A DNA stretch of 64,000 bases from Chondrilla cf. caribensis (Eukaryota > Porifera > Demospongiae > Chondrillida > Chondrillidae): NCBI GenBank assembly GCA_964020155.1, contig OZ026553.1, positions 4,494,009-4,558,008 on the forward strand, in the 5' to 3' direction. Position 1 is the stretch's first letter. Each line of letters opens with the position of its first letter. The notes beneath the pieces are model-generated. The model searched no databases. It was not told where the DNA came from and was given only the letters and a program-made list of their open reading frames with translations. The position numbers and the translations under genes were made by a program. Shown here piece after piece: positions 11,763 to 24,805 of this stretch.

Positions 11763-13497
11763 ACAATGCCAAAAGTGAGCAGTTCCCACATAATCCTCGT
11801 CTCTCCACTGCAGCTTATGTAACATTCCAAGGACCTTCATAACAGATTCAAATGCCACTCGTCTGCTCGCCTCTGGGATATCTTGAACTGAATTAAAGTG
11901 TTTCCCCTACATAGAGCATAATAGTACAAGGTTATTCATTATGATGTGAAATTAAGGGTGTGCCTGTATTAGAGAAGGAGTAGCTACATCAGAAAGGTGC
12001 AGTTGTATCATAAAAATGTGGCTATGTTTTGAAAAGTTGTGATTACATCAAAGACATTGTGGCTACATCGGAAATGATGTGGCTATAAGGTGTGGCTGTA
12101 TCAAAGAAGGTGTGGTGAAGAAGACGAGGTTATATAGGAGGTGTGGCTGTACTTTGGGGGTGTGGTTCTCTTCAAGAGGGTATAATACTTATCAAATGGC
12201 ACCATCAGAGGCAGTGTATGAGGAACTCTTTGTGCATGTCAAGTACATAATCTACGTACGCACCTTCACATACTCCATGACCAAGAAATCAGTTCCAACC
12301 ATTCTATACTCACTCTGTGTACTGCAGTGGAGTGGTTGAGGTACTGGAATTGTTCCATTTGCATATAGCCTATCCAAAATGTTATATTCTTTTTTTACCT
12401 GAAGATTGCAAACAGCACATGCATGAGTTCTCTTTAATTATGAGAGATACATACTTACATAGTAATACCATTGGTATATCGATATAGTACTTTATGCTGG
12501 TATAATTTGAGTATGTACAGTGGTATACATGAGCTGTCGGGACTGAGGTTACTAACCAGGTATATTCATGTACTTAATAGGAAAGGTACACTGTAGATAT
12601 ATTATGAATAAAACATGGAAAACTGAATCAGTTATAAAACAAAGTAGTACGTGCATGCGTGCATGTGTGCATGTGTGTGAATCATCTCGAGTAATGTGTA
12701 CAAACAGATTGTGAAGTTATTGTAGAGCAAGGTATACTTACATGCAGATAAAGGAGTTCCAAAGTGTCAGCTACGTATATTATATAATATTATACATATC
12801 GACTGACTGCTGGCTTAAAAACAATCTGCATCAATATCTTAATGGTGATGATCAGAGGTAACCATGCACTAAGTGGGGTGCCTGTTTGCTTAAGCTTGCT
12901 GTTATGAACCAAGACTTACATCATTCCAAGGGTTCTTTTTTCCAGTTGGATTAAATTTGACAATCCACTGGTCCAGTATGTCTCCACTTGAATTTTTCTC
13001 CTCCAACTTATATGTCTTTGTGGATGAACTACTTACATGATCTACAATTATAATTATTCAATACATCTTTTACCAAATACACACTCCAAAAATACTAATA
13101 GGGGATCGCTGAATGTACATGTACATACACAAAGCAAATGCAAATATATGCTTAATGTACGTATACACACGCATTTCCCCACAAATGCACACACACGCAC
13201 GCACGTACGCACACACACACACACACACACACACACTCATACACACACAGTACACATGCAAACAACCACACTAGTGTGCACACACACGCATATACATGCA
13301 TACATGTATACACTAAGATACACACATACACACAACTATTCTTCAAAATAAACACCTGAACTTAGGTTCCTATATGAGATTCTGGAATGGAACCCAATGT
13401 TCAATTTGTCCACTACACCATGAAGTGTTCTGTTCCTCAATCCACTCACAAATCTGTCCACTTCACTCACTGGAGAGGCCATCTGTCTGTGAAACAT
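8527..13497 (-). CDS. APH-fold phosphotransferase, ACAD10/11 kinase-domain-like
   Basis: Nine exons: 13497..13356, 13041..12920, 12398..12264, 11906..11760, 11464..11350, 10865..10816, 10354..10201, 9351..9206 and 8667..8527. All phases agree and give about 383 aa. Motifs in order: a beta-3 lysine (WIVKFNP), IPVPQPLHCS, FLVMEYVKGKHF, FWHCQAETW, the catalytic loop HGDMNISN, and the metal-binding AFIDWK followed by GDPMLDVA. This is the order found in the aminoglycoside-phosphotransferase-like domain of ACAD10/ACAD11, here as a stand-alone protein. In that family the domain phosphorylates 4-hydroxyacyl-CoAs; the substrate here is unknown. An alternative start at 13482 (MASP) matches the start of the paralogue at 14836-18679. 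Catalytic residues are intact. Confidence 0.82.
9376..9480. repeat. TG-rich and GCAT-rich simple sequence
   Basis: Interrupted (TG)n with (GCAT)n, within an intron of the APH-like gene. Confidence 0.7.
11560..11759. repeat. (CA)n microsatellite at a splice donor
   Basis: Interrupted then pure CA repeat. Read on the coding (minus) strand, the intron begins CAA|GTGTGTGT, so the repeat starts at the donor itself (11759). Confidence 0.9.
11930..12190. repeat. degenerate GTGTGGCT repeats
   Basis: Loose tandem repeat of GTGTGGCTGTATCA/GTGGCTACATC-like motifs within an intron of the APH-like gene. Confidence 0.5.
13190..13335. repeat. (CA)n microsatellite
   Basis: Interrupted CA repeat in the first intron of the APH-like gene. 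Confidence 0.85.
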
Positions 13498-13629
13498 GGA
13501 CTTCTTACATATCTCACAATACGGCATACGTAGATATATCATTATACATACTTCACAAGGTTTGTTCCTTTAAATTGCAAAGTTAACACAGCGTACTCTT
13601 CCGAGAGAATATTTATAGTGTATGCAAAG

Positions 13630-14079
13630 CCAACTCAGGTGATACATTGCATCATTATGTTGCTAATAATAGCATATGACTATGCTCAATGAATGATGAG
13701 GTGCAGTCCCTCTAAGCCTGCCTGAGCAAGCCCAAACATGCCTGAACACAATGCCCACTTGGTCTTCTTATTAAGTGAGTAATTTGCTTACTAGCTGACA
13801 CTTGTGAGACTTGCATGGCTGTCAATTTCACTACAACAATTTCATACTGCTTCAGAATCTGAATTATTTACACAATTTTCCATGATTTCTTGCTGAATAG
13901 AATTCTTTTGGTGCTATGATGTATGTATTATGTATATGTTTATATGTACATGTGTTTCATATCTTTATTATTGCCGGTTCTTTGGTATGTTAACGTGTGT
14001 CATTGTGTGTGTATGTGTGTGTGTGTGTGTGTGTGAGGAGGGTTATTGGCATGTTAATGTGTAACGTGTGTCATTGTGT

Positions 14080-14110
<31 letters not shown>

Positions 14111-14600
14111 AGGAGGGTTATTGGCATGTTAATGTGTAACGTGTGTGCGTGTTTGGCATGTTAATGTGTGTTGTTGTGTGTGTGCTTGTCATGTTTGTGT
14201 GTGTGTTGTAGTGTGTGTGCATATGTACATATAGATGTAGGCAACAGATGAGATTGAATGTATGGTGAGTACAGTTAAATTCATCATTGCATCATTGTGT
14301 GGCTAATAATAGCATGCTGTGACTTCCGCTAGATTCCTTCCAAGCCTGCCTGAACAAGCCTAAACATGCCAAGTCGAACCCAGACAAGCCCGGACACAAT
14401 GCCTACTTGGTCTTCTGATTTTAATATAATTAAAAGGAGTCATACAGCTGGTAAAGTCAATTGTCAGATTTGGCTGACAATTTTACTTCAACAGTTTCAT
14501 ATTGCATCAGAATCTGAATTATTTACTCACTTTCCCATGATTTCCTGCTGCATAGATTATTTTGGTGTTGGGATGTATATGTACATGTACTAGTATGTAT
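13630..14600. repeat. duplicated segment around a TG minisatellite
   Basis: 13640-13870 and 14285-14530 are diverged copies (ATTGCATCATT...GCTAATAATAGCAT; AAGCCTGCCTGA; CACTTGGTCTTCT). Between them (13980-14225) lies a TG-rich minisatellite with repeated TGAGGAGGGTTATTGGCATG and TTAATGTGTAACGTGTGT units. This is intergenic DNA between the two APH paralogues. Confidence 0.75.
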
Positions 14601-14835
14601 ACATGTGTTTCATGTTATTATTATAATACTATAAATACATCAATTATGAAGTGCTAGGATTAAGTCAACTTTGTAATATTGAAGGCAATCCAAAGACATT
14701 TAATAATATAACTAGTTCACAGTGTAGATTGTATGGTTCATTCCCTTTATCAAATACAACCAGCTTACATCATGCATGTCAAAACTAATTGAAATTACAT
14801 GACAATGTCGGGTACATACTACAGTGTATACAGTA

Positions 14836-16027
14836 TTACATTTCACGTTTCTTATAATAATCCGATCCGGCCTTCCTTAGTAGCTCAATCACAGCATCTG
14901 GGTTTGATTTAATGGCTGGGTATTGTCCACATTCATGATCAACAAAATCATCACTGGATGCTTTCTGCAGAAATATCACACAATCATTATGACATATAGC
15001 ACTTAATAATATGATAACAATATGATAGGATTTATACTTGTATGGTGTAATTTGGAAACACCTGGTCTGATTCGGCCCCGTTGACATGGACAATGTATTT
15101 TAGGTATTATTATTATTATTATTAGAGAAAGTCTTGATAAGGGAAAAAGCTAACCACCTTCCATAACCTATTAGAGGCTCAATTTATGTAAATGAAATAA
15201 ATTTAACACATAAAGTACATTAATAGCAGCATTGACCACAAAGCACATATCATACATTTGTTAAGTGGGAAAGTTAAGTTTTAATTGGAGGGCGAATAAC
15301 TGTTGGTTGTTTCCAAGACCATTCTCACATGTCTTAATGAGACATAATTACCAATCAGGCCAATAATAAGGTACTTACTTTGATGATTGAGATACAGCGA
15401 AGACAGCATACAGCCTTTGCATAAAATAAGTCCCCAACAGAGAACTCTCCCTTGCTATTTTCTTTGTACACCTTCAGTGCGTCAGCCTCAATATCACATT
15501 TTCTCCCTGATACATACATACGTATGTGCAAAATTATAACATAACAGTACATAATTTCACAATGGGAATGACTAAAACAGTACTGCAGTGTGTGTACAAC
15601 TCCCCTTCCAACAGTTAATATTACGTGAATAAATCCACAATGATTGTACTATGCAAGTGTACACATAACATATTATACTGTATACATATAATATGAATGC
15701 ACACGCGTATGTGCATATTATTAAGTTGCATGGCTATACATGCAGGGTGACATCCTTGGTAGTTTCCAAATTCAAAATACTCTGTATCAATCATTGATGA
15801 TTTACTGTATAAGTAGGATCAAATACCACAGAGCCTGAGGCTGTGTGACATTCGTTAACCTTTATTGTTGTGTAAAGTTGCAACTACATTAAAATCAATT
15901 AATGAATAATTTAAAAGGGTCAACTGACTTTTTATACCATTAGACATGAAAATGTGTTTGCTAACAATCAACAGTTTGAAGCCACATCACACACACACAC
16001 ACACACACATGCACACATACACACACA

Positions 16028-16077
<50 letters not shown>

Positions 16078-18679
16078 TACCATTTAACTTAATTGCTACC
16101 ACTTTGTGCAAAATTCCCACCTGGAAGAATGAGTTTGCTTCCTGTAAATTTCCCTGACATGTTATAATCACTAGGATTCAGGAAGACCATTAGAAAGCAA
16201 GCCAAATCCATCATTGGGTCACCATTCAGTTCATACTTCCAGTCAATAATCGCTTTCACATTGAAATTTTCATCAAAAATGACATTACCAATGTCAAGAC
16301 TCCCATGGATTCGAGCTTAATATAGGATACAATTTGATGCATTCAGGTAACTCATGTAGATATGCACAGATCATAGCTTATTATTATGTGTATGTGAGTG
16401 CTGGAATTCTCAGTGTGCTTAACAGAATACATAAACATGGCAGTCCTTACCAGTCGGCCCATCTAGACGTGAGGCAGTAAGCATGGTGTCAAAAAGATAG
16501 CTTTCTTGATAATATCCAAAAAAGGTCCAAAAGTTCCACCCAGACCAACCGACTATCTCCTTGTAGTTTTCAGTCCATTTAGCCACCTACGTATGGCATA
16601 CTATTACAGCATGCACACATGCATAGCAATAAGTTGTACATATGTTGATACAATTACAGAAGTGGTATAAAAGATGCAATCAAAATAATATATGTGTCAC
16701 ATGGTTCATGTACTGAGTGCTATCCTAAATGAAATCAATGTATTTTAACAGGTATACATGTACAAACCTCTCAGCAGATGCCATTGAGTTGTGGAGAGAT
16801 ACGTACATACACGTGATTGACACTTACTTGATGGTACCAGAATGAATTAGCAGACTCGTAGCGATGAACTCCGCCATTAGGTGACTTCCACTGTTCACTG
16901 TGGAGGACTCCAAGAGCCCTCATCACTGATTCAAAAACATTTTTCAAGTGTTTTTCCGGAACCTCTGAAATGTCACAGAAATGTAAACCCTATATATGCA
17001 GAGTAACAATGCAACAGTGATTATTGTCGTACCAAACTCTCTGTCAAATGAACTATGCTGTTATATACTAATGCTTATTAAAATGATCTAATGTAAACAT
17101 TACATGTTTTATTTCACCGTCTATATATCTAAATGCAGGTGTTTTCAATTAGTGATAATGTGTTTCCATGTCAAGTGGTGTACATCTGAACACTTAGTAC
17201 AGCTAAATTGTGTGCATACATAAATACTACAGTTTTTGACTCATAAAATTAACATTACAACTTCATACATACATGCCGTCTGTGGCGATATTAAACAGCA
17301 TATTACACGTGAGGCCTATATGCACAGTACAAAATTGTATAATCGAACAAACCTCGACATACTCCATGGCAATAAAATCAACATGTACCACATCTCTGTC
17401 TGCTGCAGTACTGCAGTAGAGAGGTTTGGGCACAGGGACACTTCCGTGGAGTTGTGAAAGGAGTCTGAACTCTTTGTGGACCTTTTTGTTCAATAAAACA
17501 ACAACAAAACAACATTACATTGTGGACAGTACAAGAACTGCAGTTTGAATGCTACAAAAATATCTATAGTAGTCAAATTGGCCAAATTATGAATCAGATA
17601 TCAAAAACCATCTGTTAGTGCTACTGTAACACAACCGACTCATGAAGAACTGTACACCTACATTATGCAATGTGGTGCTGGAGTAGTATGGATTCATTTT
17701 CACTACAAACGTAGCTGAAGGATAGTGGTATCCCTGCCTAGTGCCTGTCACCTTGAACACCAAGGGTTTCTTACTTCTGCAGAAAAGACTTTTAACATAA
17801 TATACTACGGTGATCAAAAATTAATATAGACTGATAATAGGTCTTAGAAATGGAGGTACTTAATTCATCACTTGCAATGTAATATTATGGCCTCATTTAA
17901 AAATTAATGAAAATAATGAGACATTTGTGACATGAAATTATCATTATTTTTGTTATATTTTTATATTTGAAAGGTAATAATATCTACACTGACACATGAC
18001 CGTCCTCTTGCAATCCTAACCAGTCAAATTTAATCGCTCAGCTAAATTTTTGATGCACAAAATTAATATTATAATATTATTATATTTGTCCAGGTATCCA
18101 TCACCTGGTATAATGAATTGTGATATAGTATTGATGGCAGTTGTATAAGATTTCTGAATAGGTGCCTTGGGACATGTACAGATTCCCTGTACAGAGTTTA
18201 GAGCTCCTATTAGAAATATATAGTACTTCACATTAACACAGCACACAACCTTTCAGTATACCACATGGTGGATGAAGTGAGATAACTTAAGATATTAAAG
18301 ATTAAGTATTATACAGTCCAAAGTTGGAAAAAGGCATACGATTTCTCTACTCTGCCCTGTATATTATATGGGTAGTTTGAAAGAACTAGACCGCCTCTTG
18401 GAGGGAGAGTTTCCACTGAGCTGCGTCTCGCAGCCAAAGAGGTTTAGTAACTCCGTTATATAGGTTGAAATATGAGACTAGATTTCCCTAGGCATTAGGT
18501 ATCGTATTATATACGGTAAGTATAAAGCCCTGACCTATACGTACATACCTTCCGAGTGGATTTTGCGAGAACGAAACTTTTTCGGTGCTGCCGAAACGAA
18601 GCTTCTCCTTCAGGTTTTCAAATTTCCCATTCGGTTTAGCCAATTCGTCCAAGAGAATGCCAATGTAGTGACTTGCCAT
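14836..18679 (-). CDS. APH-fold paralogue with altered catalytic loop (predicted pseudokinase)
   Basis: Eight exons: 18679..18549, 17776..17662, 17481..17353, 16989..16828, 16586..16451, 16315..16121, 15506..15379 and 14964..14836, giving 374 aa in consistent phase. Motifs: GTRQGYHYPSATFVVKMNP with the beta-3 Lys, VPVPKPLYCS, FIAMEYVEGLHF, FWYHQVAKW, then HGSLDIGN, and AIIDWKYELNGDPMMDLA. The same ACAD10/11-like domain order is seen as in the downstream gene. The catalytic Asp of the HGD motif is Ser here (codon AGT near 16304), while the metal-binding DW Asp is kept. The full open frame and normal splice sites argue against a decayed pseudogene. Either an inactive regulatory paralogue or a changed activity is possible. 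The C-terminus (YKKREM) differs from the paralogue's. Confidence 0.82.
15988..16075. repeat. (CA)n microsatellite
   Basis: Nearly pure CA run about 45 bp into the intron after exon 6 of the pseudokinase-like gene. Confidence 0.9.
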
Positions 18680-19190
18680 AATCTAGGAACCCTTCTGAAC
18701 GAAGTAACTGTAGAGTCGATCTCGAGGGCCCAGAAATACGTAGGGGAGTGTTAACAAACGTGCACGTCCGAGCAGGCCTGAACGAACGCGTGCATGCCCG
18801 TACATGTCCGTACGGATCAGTCTACTAGTAGGTATAGTTCACCCTGTTCTTCCCTCTTCAGTCAACACGATTTCCTCTATTTGAATTCATGGTCCAATTG
18901 ACAGATTTCACGCAAATACGGGTCCGTGTACGTGCGTATTCACCTCACTACATACAAGGCCACCACATCACATAATTTTATTTCACGTTCAGTACCATGA
19001 TACTAATTAACTGCAAATTGTCAGCAGTTTAAAAACACGCTATCCATAACTAAAATTATGCATGGGTTAACGTTTAACGAAAAAGATTATTGGCTGTCCC
19101 CTTCCCTGTATACGTACAGTATGTAGGTACGAAAAGTGGATATTCCTAGGGTTGCAGTATAATTATTATTATATTACGGGCCACCTATTG
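18680..19190. promoter_or_regulatory. 5' flank of the APH-like paralogue
   Basis: 18700-18850 is richer in CpG than its surroundings (several CG in GTACGTCCG-like repeats such as CATGCCCGTACATGTCCGTAC) and lies just upstream of the ATG at 18679. A promoter is inferred from position. No TATA box is obvious. Confidence 0.35.
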
Positions 19191-19345
19191 AGATGACATT
19201 TGTTCCATAAGTTAGTTCACGTTCCCAGCTAGGCCTGGTAGAAATATTGGATTGACACGCACACGTTCCCACAAGCTATTCAAAAAGGTGCTTAATATTT
19301 TCTCTCCTATACTATCCCATACATTGAAAAATATTAAGCACCTCC
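19190..19345 (-). repeat. diverged satellite-related unit
   Basis: AGGTGCTTAATATTTT...AATATTAAGCACCT inverted pair with CCCATACATTG inside, preceded by TTGACACGCACACGTTCCCACAAGCTAT. It matches the reverse complement of the 188-bp satellite unit. Confidence 0.7.
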
Positions 19346-20935
19346 AAATGTCACCACAGCCTCTCCTGTGTTCACGTAATGTATCATTATAGCACAAATA
19401 CGAATGCACGAACACACTCCTGCAACTGTACTTCAATAATTCTTCTTCATGTCCATATGGCACACATTATATTGCATATAATTTTGTATGTACATTCCAA
19501 TATAAGTGTAATACGCCTTGTGGTGATCGCTCAGGTAAATTCAAATTCCGTTGTTGGTCACCAGGGGCTGACCTGTGTCCATGAAAAACACACTATCATA
19601 CTTTAAGATGCATACACCGTCCTGAGTGTGGTATAGGCCTTGTGGTGACAAGCAAAAAAGTGGCAATTCTTTCCTTGTCACTACGGCCTCTCCTGATTTC
19701 ACGTAATGCATCATAGCACAAATACGAGTGCACGGACTCACTCCTGGAACCAGTACAGTCCTTCTGATATCAAAAATGATACATTTAACGCGGGTCATAA
19801 ATTCTCCATGATGTCAATATGGCACATATTATATTCCATATACTATTGTATGTACATTCCAATATATGTGTAATATACCTTGTGGTGATCACTCGAGGAC
19901 ATTCCATTACTGGCCACCAGGGTCTTCCCGGTGCCCACGCCAAACACACTGACATAATTTTGGATGCATACACACCGTCCTGAATGTGATATAGACCTTG
20001 TGGTGACAAGCAAAAAAAATTTTCCTTGTCACCACGGCCTCTCCTGTGTTCACATAATGCATTATAGCACAAAAAGAATGCGCGGATTTCAATGTAAGTG
20101 TAATATGCCTTGTGGTGATCACTCAGGTGATTTGACATCATGTTACTGGTCACCAAGGGCTACCCAGTGTCTGTGCTAAACTCACCAACACAATTTCAGA
20201 TGCATACAAACCGTCCTGGGTGTGCTATGGGCCTCGTGGTGACAAGCCAAAAAATGTCAATTTTTATGCTTGTCACCACGGCCTCTCCTGTGTGCACATA
20301 ATGCATCATAGATCTAATACGAATGCACGGATACACTCATGGAACTAATACAGTCCTTTTGATAATGAAAATGATAGGTTTTGTTGGTGATAAAATTTCT
20401 GCAAGGTGTCCATATGGCACATAGCATTATACATTTGTATGTAAATTTCAATATAAGTTTAATATGCCTTGTGGTGATCACTCAGGTGATTAGACACCAC
20501 GTTGCTGGTCCCCAAGGGCTGCTCAGTGTCCGTGCTAAACTCACCAACACAATTTCAGATGCATACAAACCGTCCTGGGTGTGCTATGGGCCTCGTGGTG
20601 ACAAAGAAAAAAATGTCAATTTTCATGCTTGTCACCACGGCCTCTCCTGTATGCACATAATGCATTATAGACCTAATACGAATGCACGGACACACTCATG
20701 GAACTAATACGGTCCTTTTGATAACAAAAATGATAGGTTTTGTTAATGATGAAAATTCTGTCTGGTGTCAATATGGCACATAGCATTATACATTTGTATG
20801 TACATTTCCATATAAGTGTAATATGCCTTGTGGTGATCACTCAGGTGATTTGACATCACGTTGCTGGTCACCATGGGCTGCCCAGTGTCCGTGCTAAACT
20901 CGCCAACACAATTTCAGATGCATACAAACCGTCCT
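19346..20935. repeat. 360-bp repeat array, left part
   Basis: About 4.5 tandem units. Each holds GCCTTGTGGTGATCACTC, TTGCTGGTCACCA, GATGCATACA..CCGTCCTG, a hairpin (GTGGTGACAAGC...GCTTGTCACCAC), CTCCTGTGTNCACATAATGCATCATAG, and CACGGACACACTC. Unit starts at CTTGTGGTGATC lie near 19516, 19876, 20110, 20468 and 20827. Open frames on both strands follow the repeat and are not treated as genes. Confidence 0.88.
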
Positions 20936-23900
20936 GGAGAGGGGGCGTGTCAACACAATATTTTACGGGAAAAAAGTTGTGGACTTATACTAACTTATGA
21001 AACAGTTTTCATCTCCGTAGGTGGTCCCTAGCCCTAACTATATCCGGAGGTGCTTAATATTTTTCTAATGTATGGGAAGGTAGGGGACGAAATAACGCTA
21101 AGCACCTTTTTGTGTAGCTCATGGGAGAGGGGGCGTGTCAACAAAATATTTTACGGGAGAATAGTTGTGGCCCATTACTAACTTATGAAACAGTTTTCAT
21201 CGCCGTAGGTGGTCCCTAACCCTAACTATATCCGTAGGTGCTTAGTATATTTTTAATGTATGGGAAGGTATAGGATGGAATAACGCTAAGCACCTTTTTG
21301 CGTAGCTCATGGGAGAGGGGGAGTGTCAAAACGATATTTTACGGGAACCTAGTTCTGGCCCATTACTAACTTATGAAACAGATTTAATCTCCGTAGGTGG
21401 TCCCTAACCCTAACTATATCCGTAGGTGCTTAGTATATTTTTAATGTATGGGAAGGTATGGGATGAAATAACGCTAAGCACCTTTTTGCATAGCTCATGG
21501 GAGCAGGGGAGGATTAACACGATACTTTATGGGAACCTAGTTGTGGACCTATACTAACTTATGAAACAGTTTTCGTCTCCGTAGGTGGTCCCTAACCCTA
21601 ACTACATCCGGAGGTGCTTAATATATTATTAATGTATGGGAAGGTATAGGATGAAATAATGCTAAGCACCTTTTTACGTAGCTCATGGGAGAGGGGGCGT
21701 GTCAACAAAATATTTTACAGGAAAATAGTTGTGGACCTATACTAACTTATGAAACAGTTTTCATCTCCGTAGGTGGTCCCTAACCCTAACTACATCCGGA
21801 GGTGCTTAATATATTATTAATGTATGGGAAGGTATAGGATGAAATAACACTAAGCACCTTTTTGTGTAGCTCATGGGAGCGGGGGCGTGTCAACACGATA
21901 TTTTACGGGAACCTAGTTGTGGCCCTATACTAACTTATGAAACAGTTTTCATCTTCGTAGGTGGTCCCTAGCCCTAACTACATCCGGAGGTGCTTAATAT
22001 ATTATTAATGTATGGGAAGGTATAGGATGAAATAACGCTAAGCACCTTTTTGTGTAGCTCATGGGAGCGGGGGCGTGTCAACAGGATATTTTACGGGGAC
22101 CTAGTTGTGGCCCTATACTAACTTATGAAACAGATTTCATCTCCGTAGGTGGTCCTGAACCCTAACTACACCCGAAGGTGCTTAGTATATTTTTAATGTA
22201 AGGGAAGGTATAGGATGAAATAACGCTAAGCACCTTTTTGCATAGTTCATGGGAGAGGGGGCGTGTCAACACAATATTTTAGGGGGACCTAGTTGTGGCC
22301 CATTACTAACTTATGAAACAGATTTCATCTCCGTAGGTGGTCCCTAACCCTAACTATATTCGGAGGTGCTTAGTATATTTTTAATGTATGGGAAGGTATG
22401 GGATGAAATAACGCTAAGCACCTTTTTGCATAGCTCATGGGAGCAGGGGAGGATTAACACGATACTTTATGGGAACCTAGTTGTGGACCTATACTAACTT
22501 ATGAAACAGTTTTCGTCTCCGTAGGTGGTCCCTAACCCTAACTACATCCGGAGGTGCTTAATATATTATTAATGTATGGGAAGGTATAGGATGAAATAAT
22601 GCTAAGCACCTTTTTACGTAGCTCATGGGAGAGGGGGCGTGTCAACAAAATATTTTACAGGAAAATAGTTGTGGACCTATACTAACTTATGAAACAGTTT
22701 TCATCTCCGTAGGTGGTCCCTAACCCTAACTACATCCGGAGGTGCTTAATATATTATTAATGTATGGGAAGGTATAGGATGAAATAACACTAAGCACCTT
22801 TTTGTGTAGCTCATGGGAGCGGGGGCGTGTCAACACGATATTTTACGGGAACCTAGTTGTGGCCCTATACTAACTTATGAAACAGTTTTCATCTTCGTAG
22901 GTGGTCCCTAGCCCTAACTACATCCGGAGGTGCTTAATATATTATTAATGTATGGGAAGGTATAGGATGAAATAACGCTAAGCACCTTTTTGTGTAGCTC
23001 ATGGGAGCGGGGGCGTGTCAACAGGATATTTTACGGGGACCTAGTTGTGGCCCTATACTAACTTATGAAACAGATTTCATCTCCGTAGGTGGTCCTGAAC
23101 CCTAACTACACCCGAAGGTGCTTAGTATATTTTTAATGTAAGGGAAGGTATAGGATGAAATAACGCTAAGCACCTTTTTGCATAGTTCATGGGAAAGGGG
23201 GCGTGTCAACACGATATTTTACGGGAAAATAGTTGTGGACCTATACTAACTTATGAAACAGTTTTCATCTCCGTAGGTGGTCCCTAACCCTAACTACATC
23301 CGGAGGTGCTTAATATATTATTAATGTATGGGAAGGTATAGGATGGAATAATGCTAAGCACCTTTTTACGTAGTTCATGGGAGAGGGGGCGTGTCAACAC
23401 AATATTTTAGGGGGACCTAGTTGTGGCCCATTACTAACTTATGAAACAGATTTCATCTCCGTAGGTGGTCCCTAACCCTAACTATATTCGGAGGTGCTTA
23501 GTATATTTTTAATGTATGGGAAGGTATGGGATGAAATAACGCTAAGCACCTTTTTGCATAGCTCATGGGAGCAGGGGAGGATTAACACGATACTTTATGG
23601 AAATTTATTTGTGGACCTATACTAACTTATGAAACAGTTTTCGTCTCCGTAGGTGGTCCCTAACCCTAACTACATCCGGAGGTGCTTAATATATTATTAA
23701 TGTATGGGAAGGTATAGGATGAAATAACGCTAAGCACCTTTTTGCGTAGCTCATGGGAGAGGGGGCGTGTCAACACGATATTTTACGGGAAAATAGTTGT
23801 GGACCTATACTAACTTATGAAACAGTTTTCATCTCCGTAGGTGGTCCCTAACCCTAACTACATCCGGAGGTGCTTATTAATGTATGGGAAGGTATAGGAT

Positions 23901-24805
23901 GAAATAACGCTAAGCACCTTTTTGCGTAGCTCATGGGAGAGGGGGCGTGTCAACATGATATTTCACGGGAATCTAGTTGTGGACCTATACTAACTTATGA
24001 AACAGTTTTCGTCTCCGTAGGTGGTCCCTAACCCTAACTACATCTGGAGGTGCTTAATATATTATTAATGTATGGGAAGGTATAGGATGAAATAACGCTA
24101 AGCACCTTTTTACGTAGCTCATGGGAGAGGGGGCGTGTCAACAAAATATTTTACGGGAAAATAATTGTGGACCTATACTAACTTATGAAACAGTATTCGT
24201 CTCCGTAGGTGGTCCCTAACCCTAACTACATCCGGAGGTGCTTGGTATATTATTAATGTATGGGAAGGTATAGGATGAAATAATGCTAAGCACCTTTTTA
24301 CGTAGCTCATGGGAGAGGGGGCGTGTCAACACGATATTTTAGGGGGACCTAGTTGTGGCCCATTACTAACTTATGAAACAGATTTAATCTCCGTAGGTGG
24401 TCCCTAACCCTAACTATATCCGTAGGTGCTTAGTATATTTTTAATGTAAGGGAAGGTATAGGATGAAATAACACTAAGCACCTTTTTGCATAGCTTATAG
24501 GAAAGGGGGCGTGTCAACACGATATTTTACGGGATAATAGTTGTGGACCTATACTAACTTATGAAACAGTTTTCATCTCCGTAGGTGGTCCCTAACCCTA
24601 ACTACATCCGGAGGTGCTTAATAATGTATGGGAAGGTATAGGATGAAATAACGCTAAGCACCTTTTTGCGTAGCTCATGGGAGAGGGGGCATGTCAACAT
24701 GATATTTCACGGGAACCTAGTTGTGGACCTATACTAACTTATGAAACAGATTTAATCTCCGTAGGTGGTCCCTAACCCTAACTACATCCGGAGGTGCTTA
24801 ATATA
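20936..24805. repeat. 188-bp satellite array (about 20 units)
   Basis: Head-to-tail units of about 188 bp. Each contains CTCATGGGAGAGGGGGCGTG, CTATACTAACTTATGAAAC, CTCCGTAGGTGGTCC, a CCCTAACCCTAAC telomere-like dimer, and an AGGTGCTTA...TAAGCACCT inverted pair about 50 bp apart. A higher-order repeat is visible: about 750 bp from 21501 recurs nearly unchanged 940 bp later (five units), and the unit at 22253 recurs 1128 bp later (six units). No coding potential. Confidence 0.95.

Noticed and set aside
20936..24805. CRISPR-like array appearance
   Set aside because: Units are 188 bp, nearly identical throughout, with no variable spacers, and the DNA is eukaryotic. It is a satellite.
20936..24805. 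A true telomere or chromosome end
   Set aside because: Only two CCCTAA copies per unit, and the array is internal with genes on both sides.
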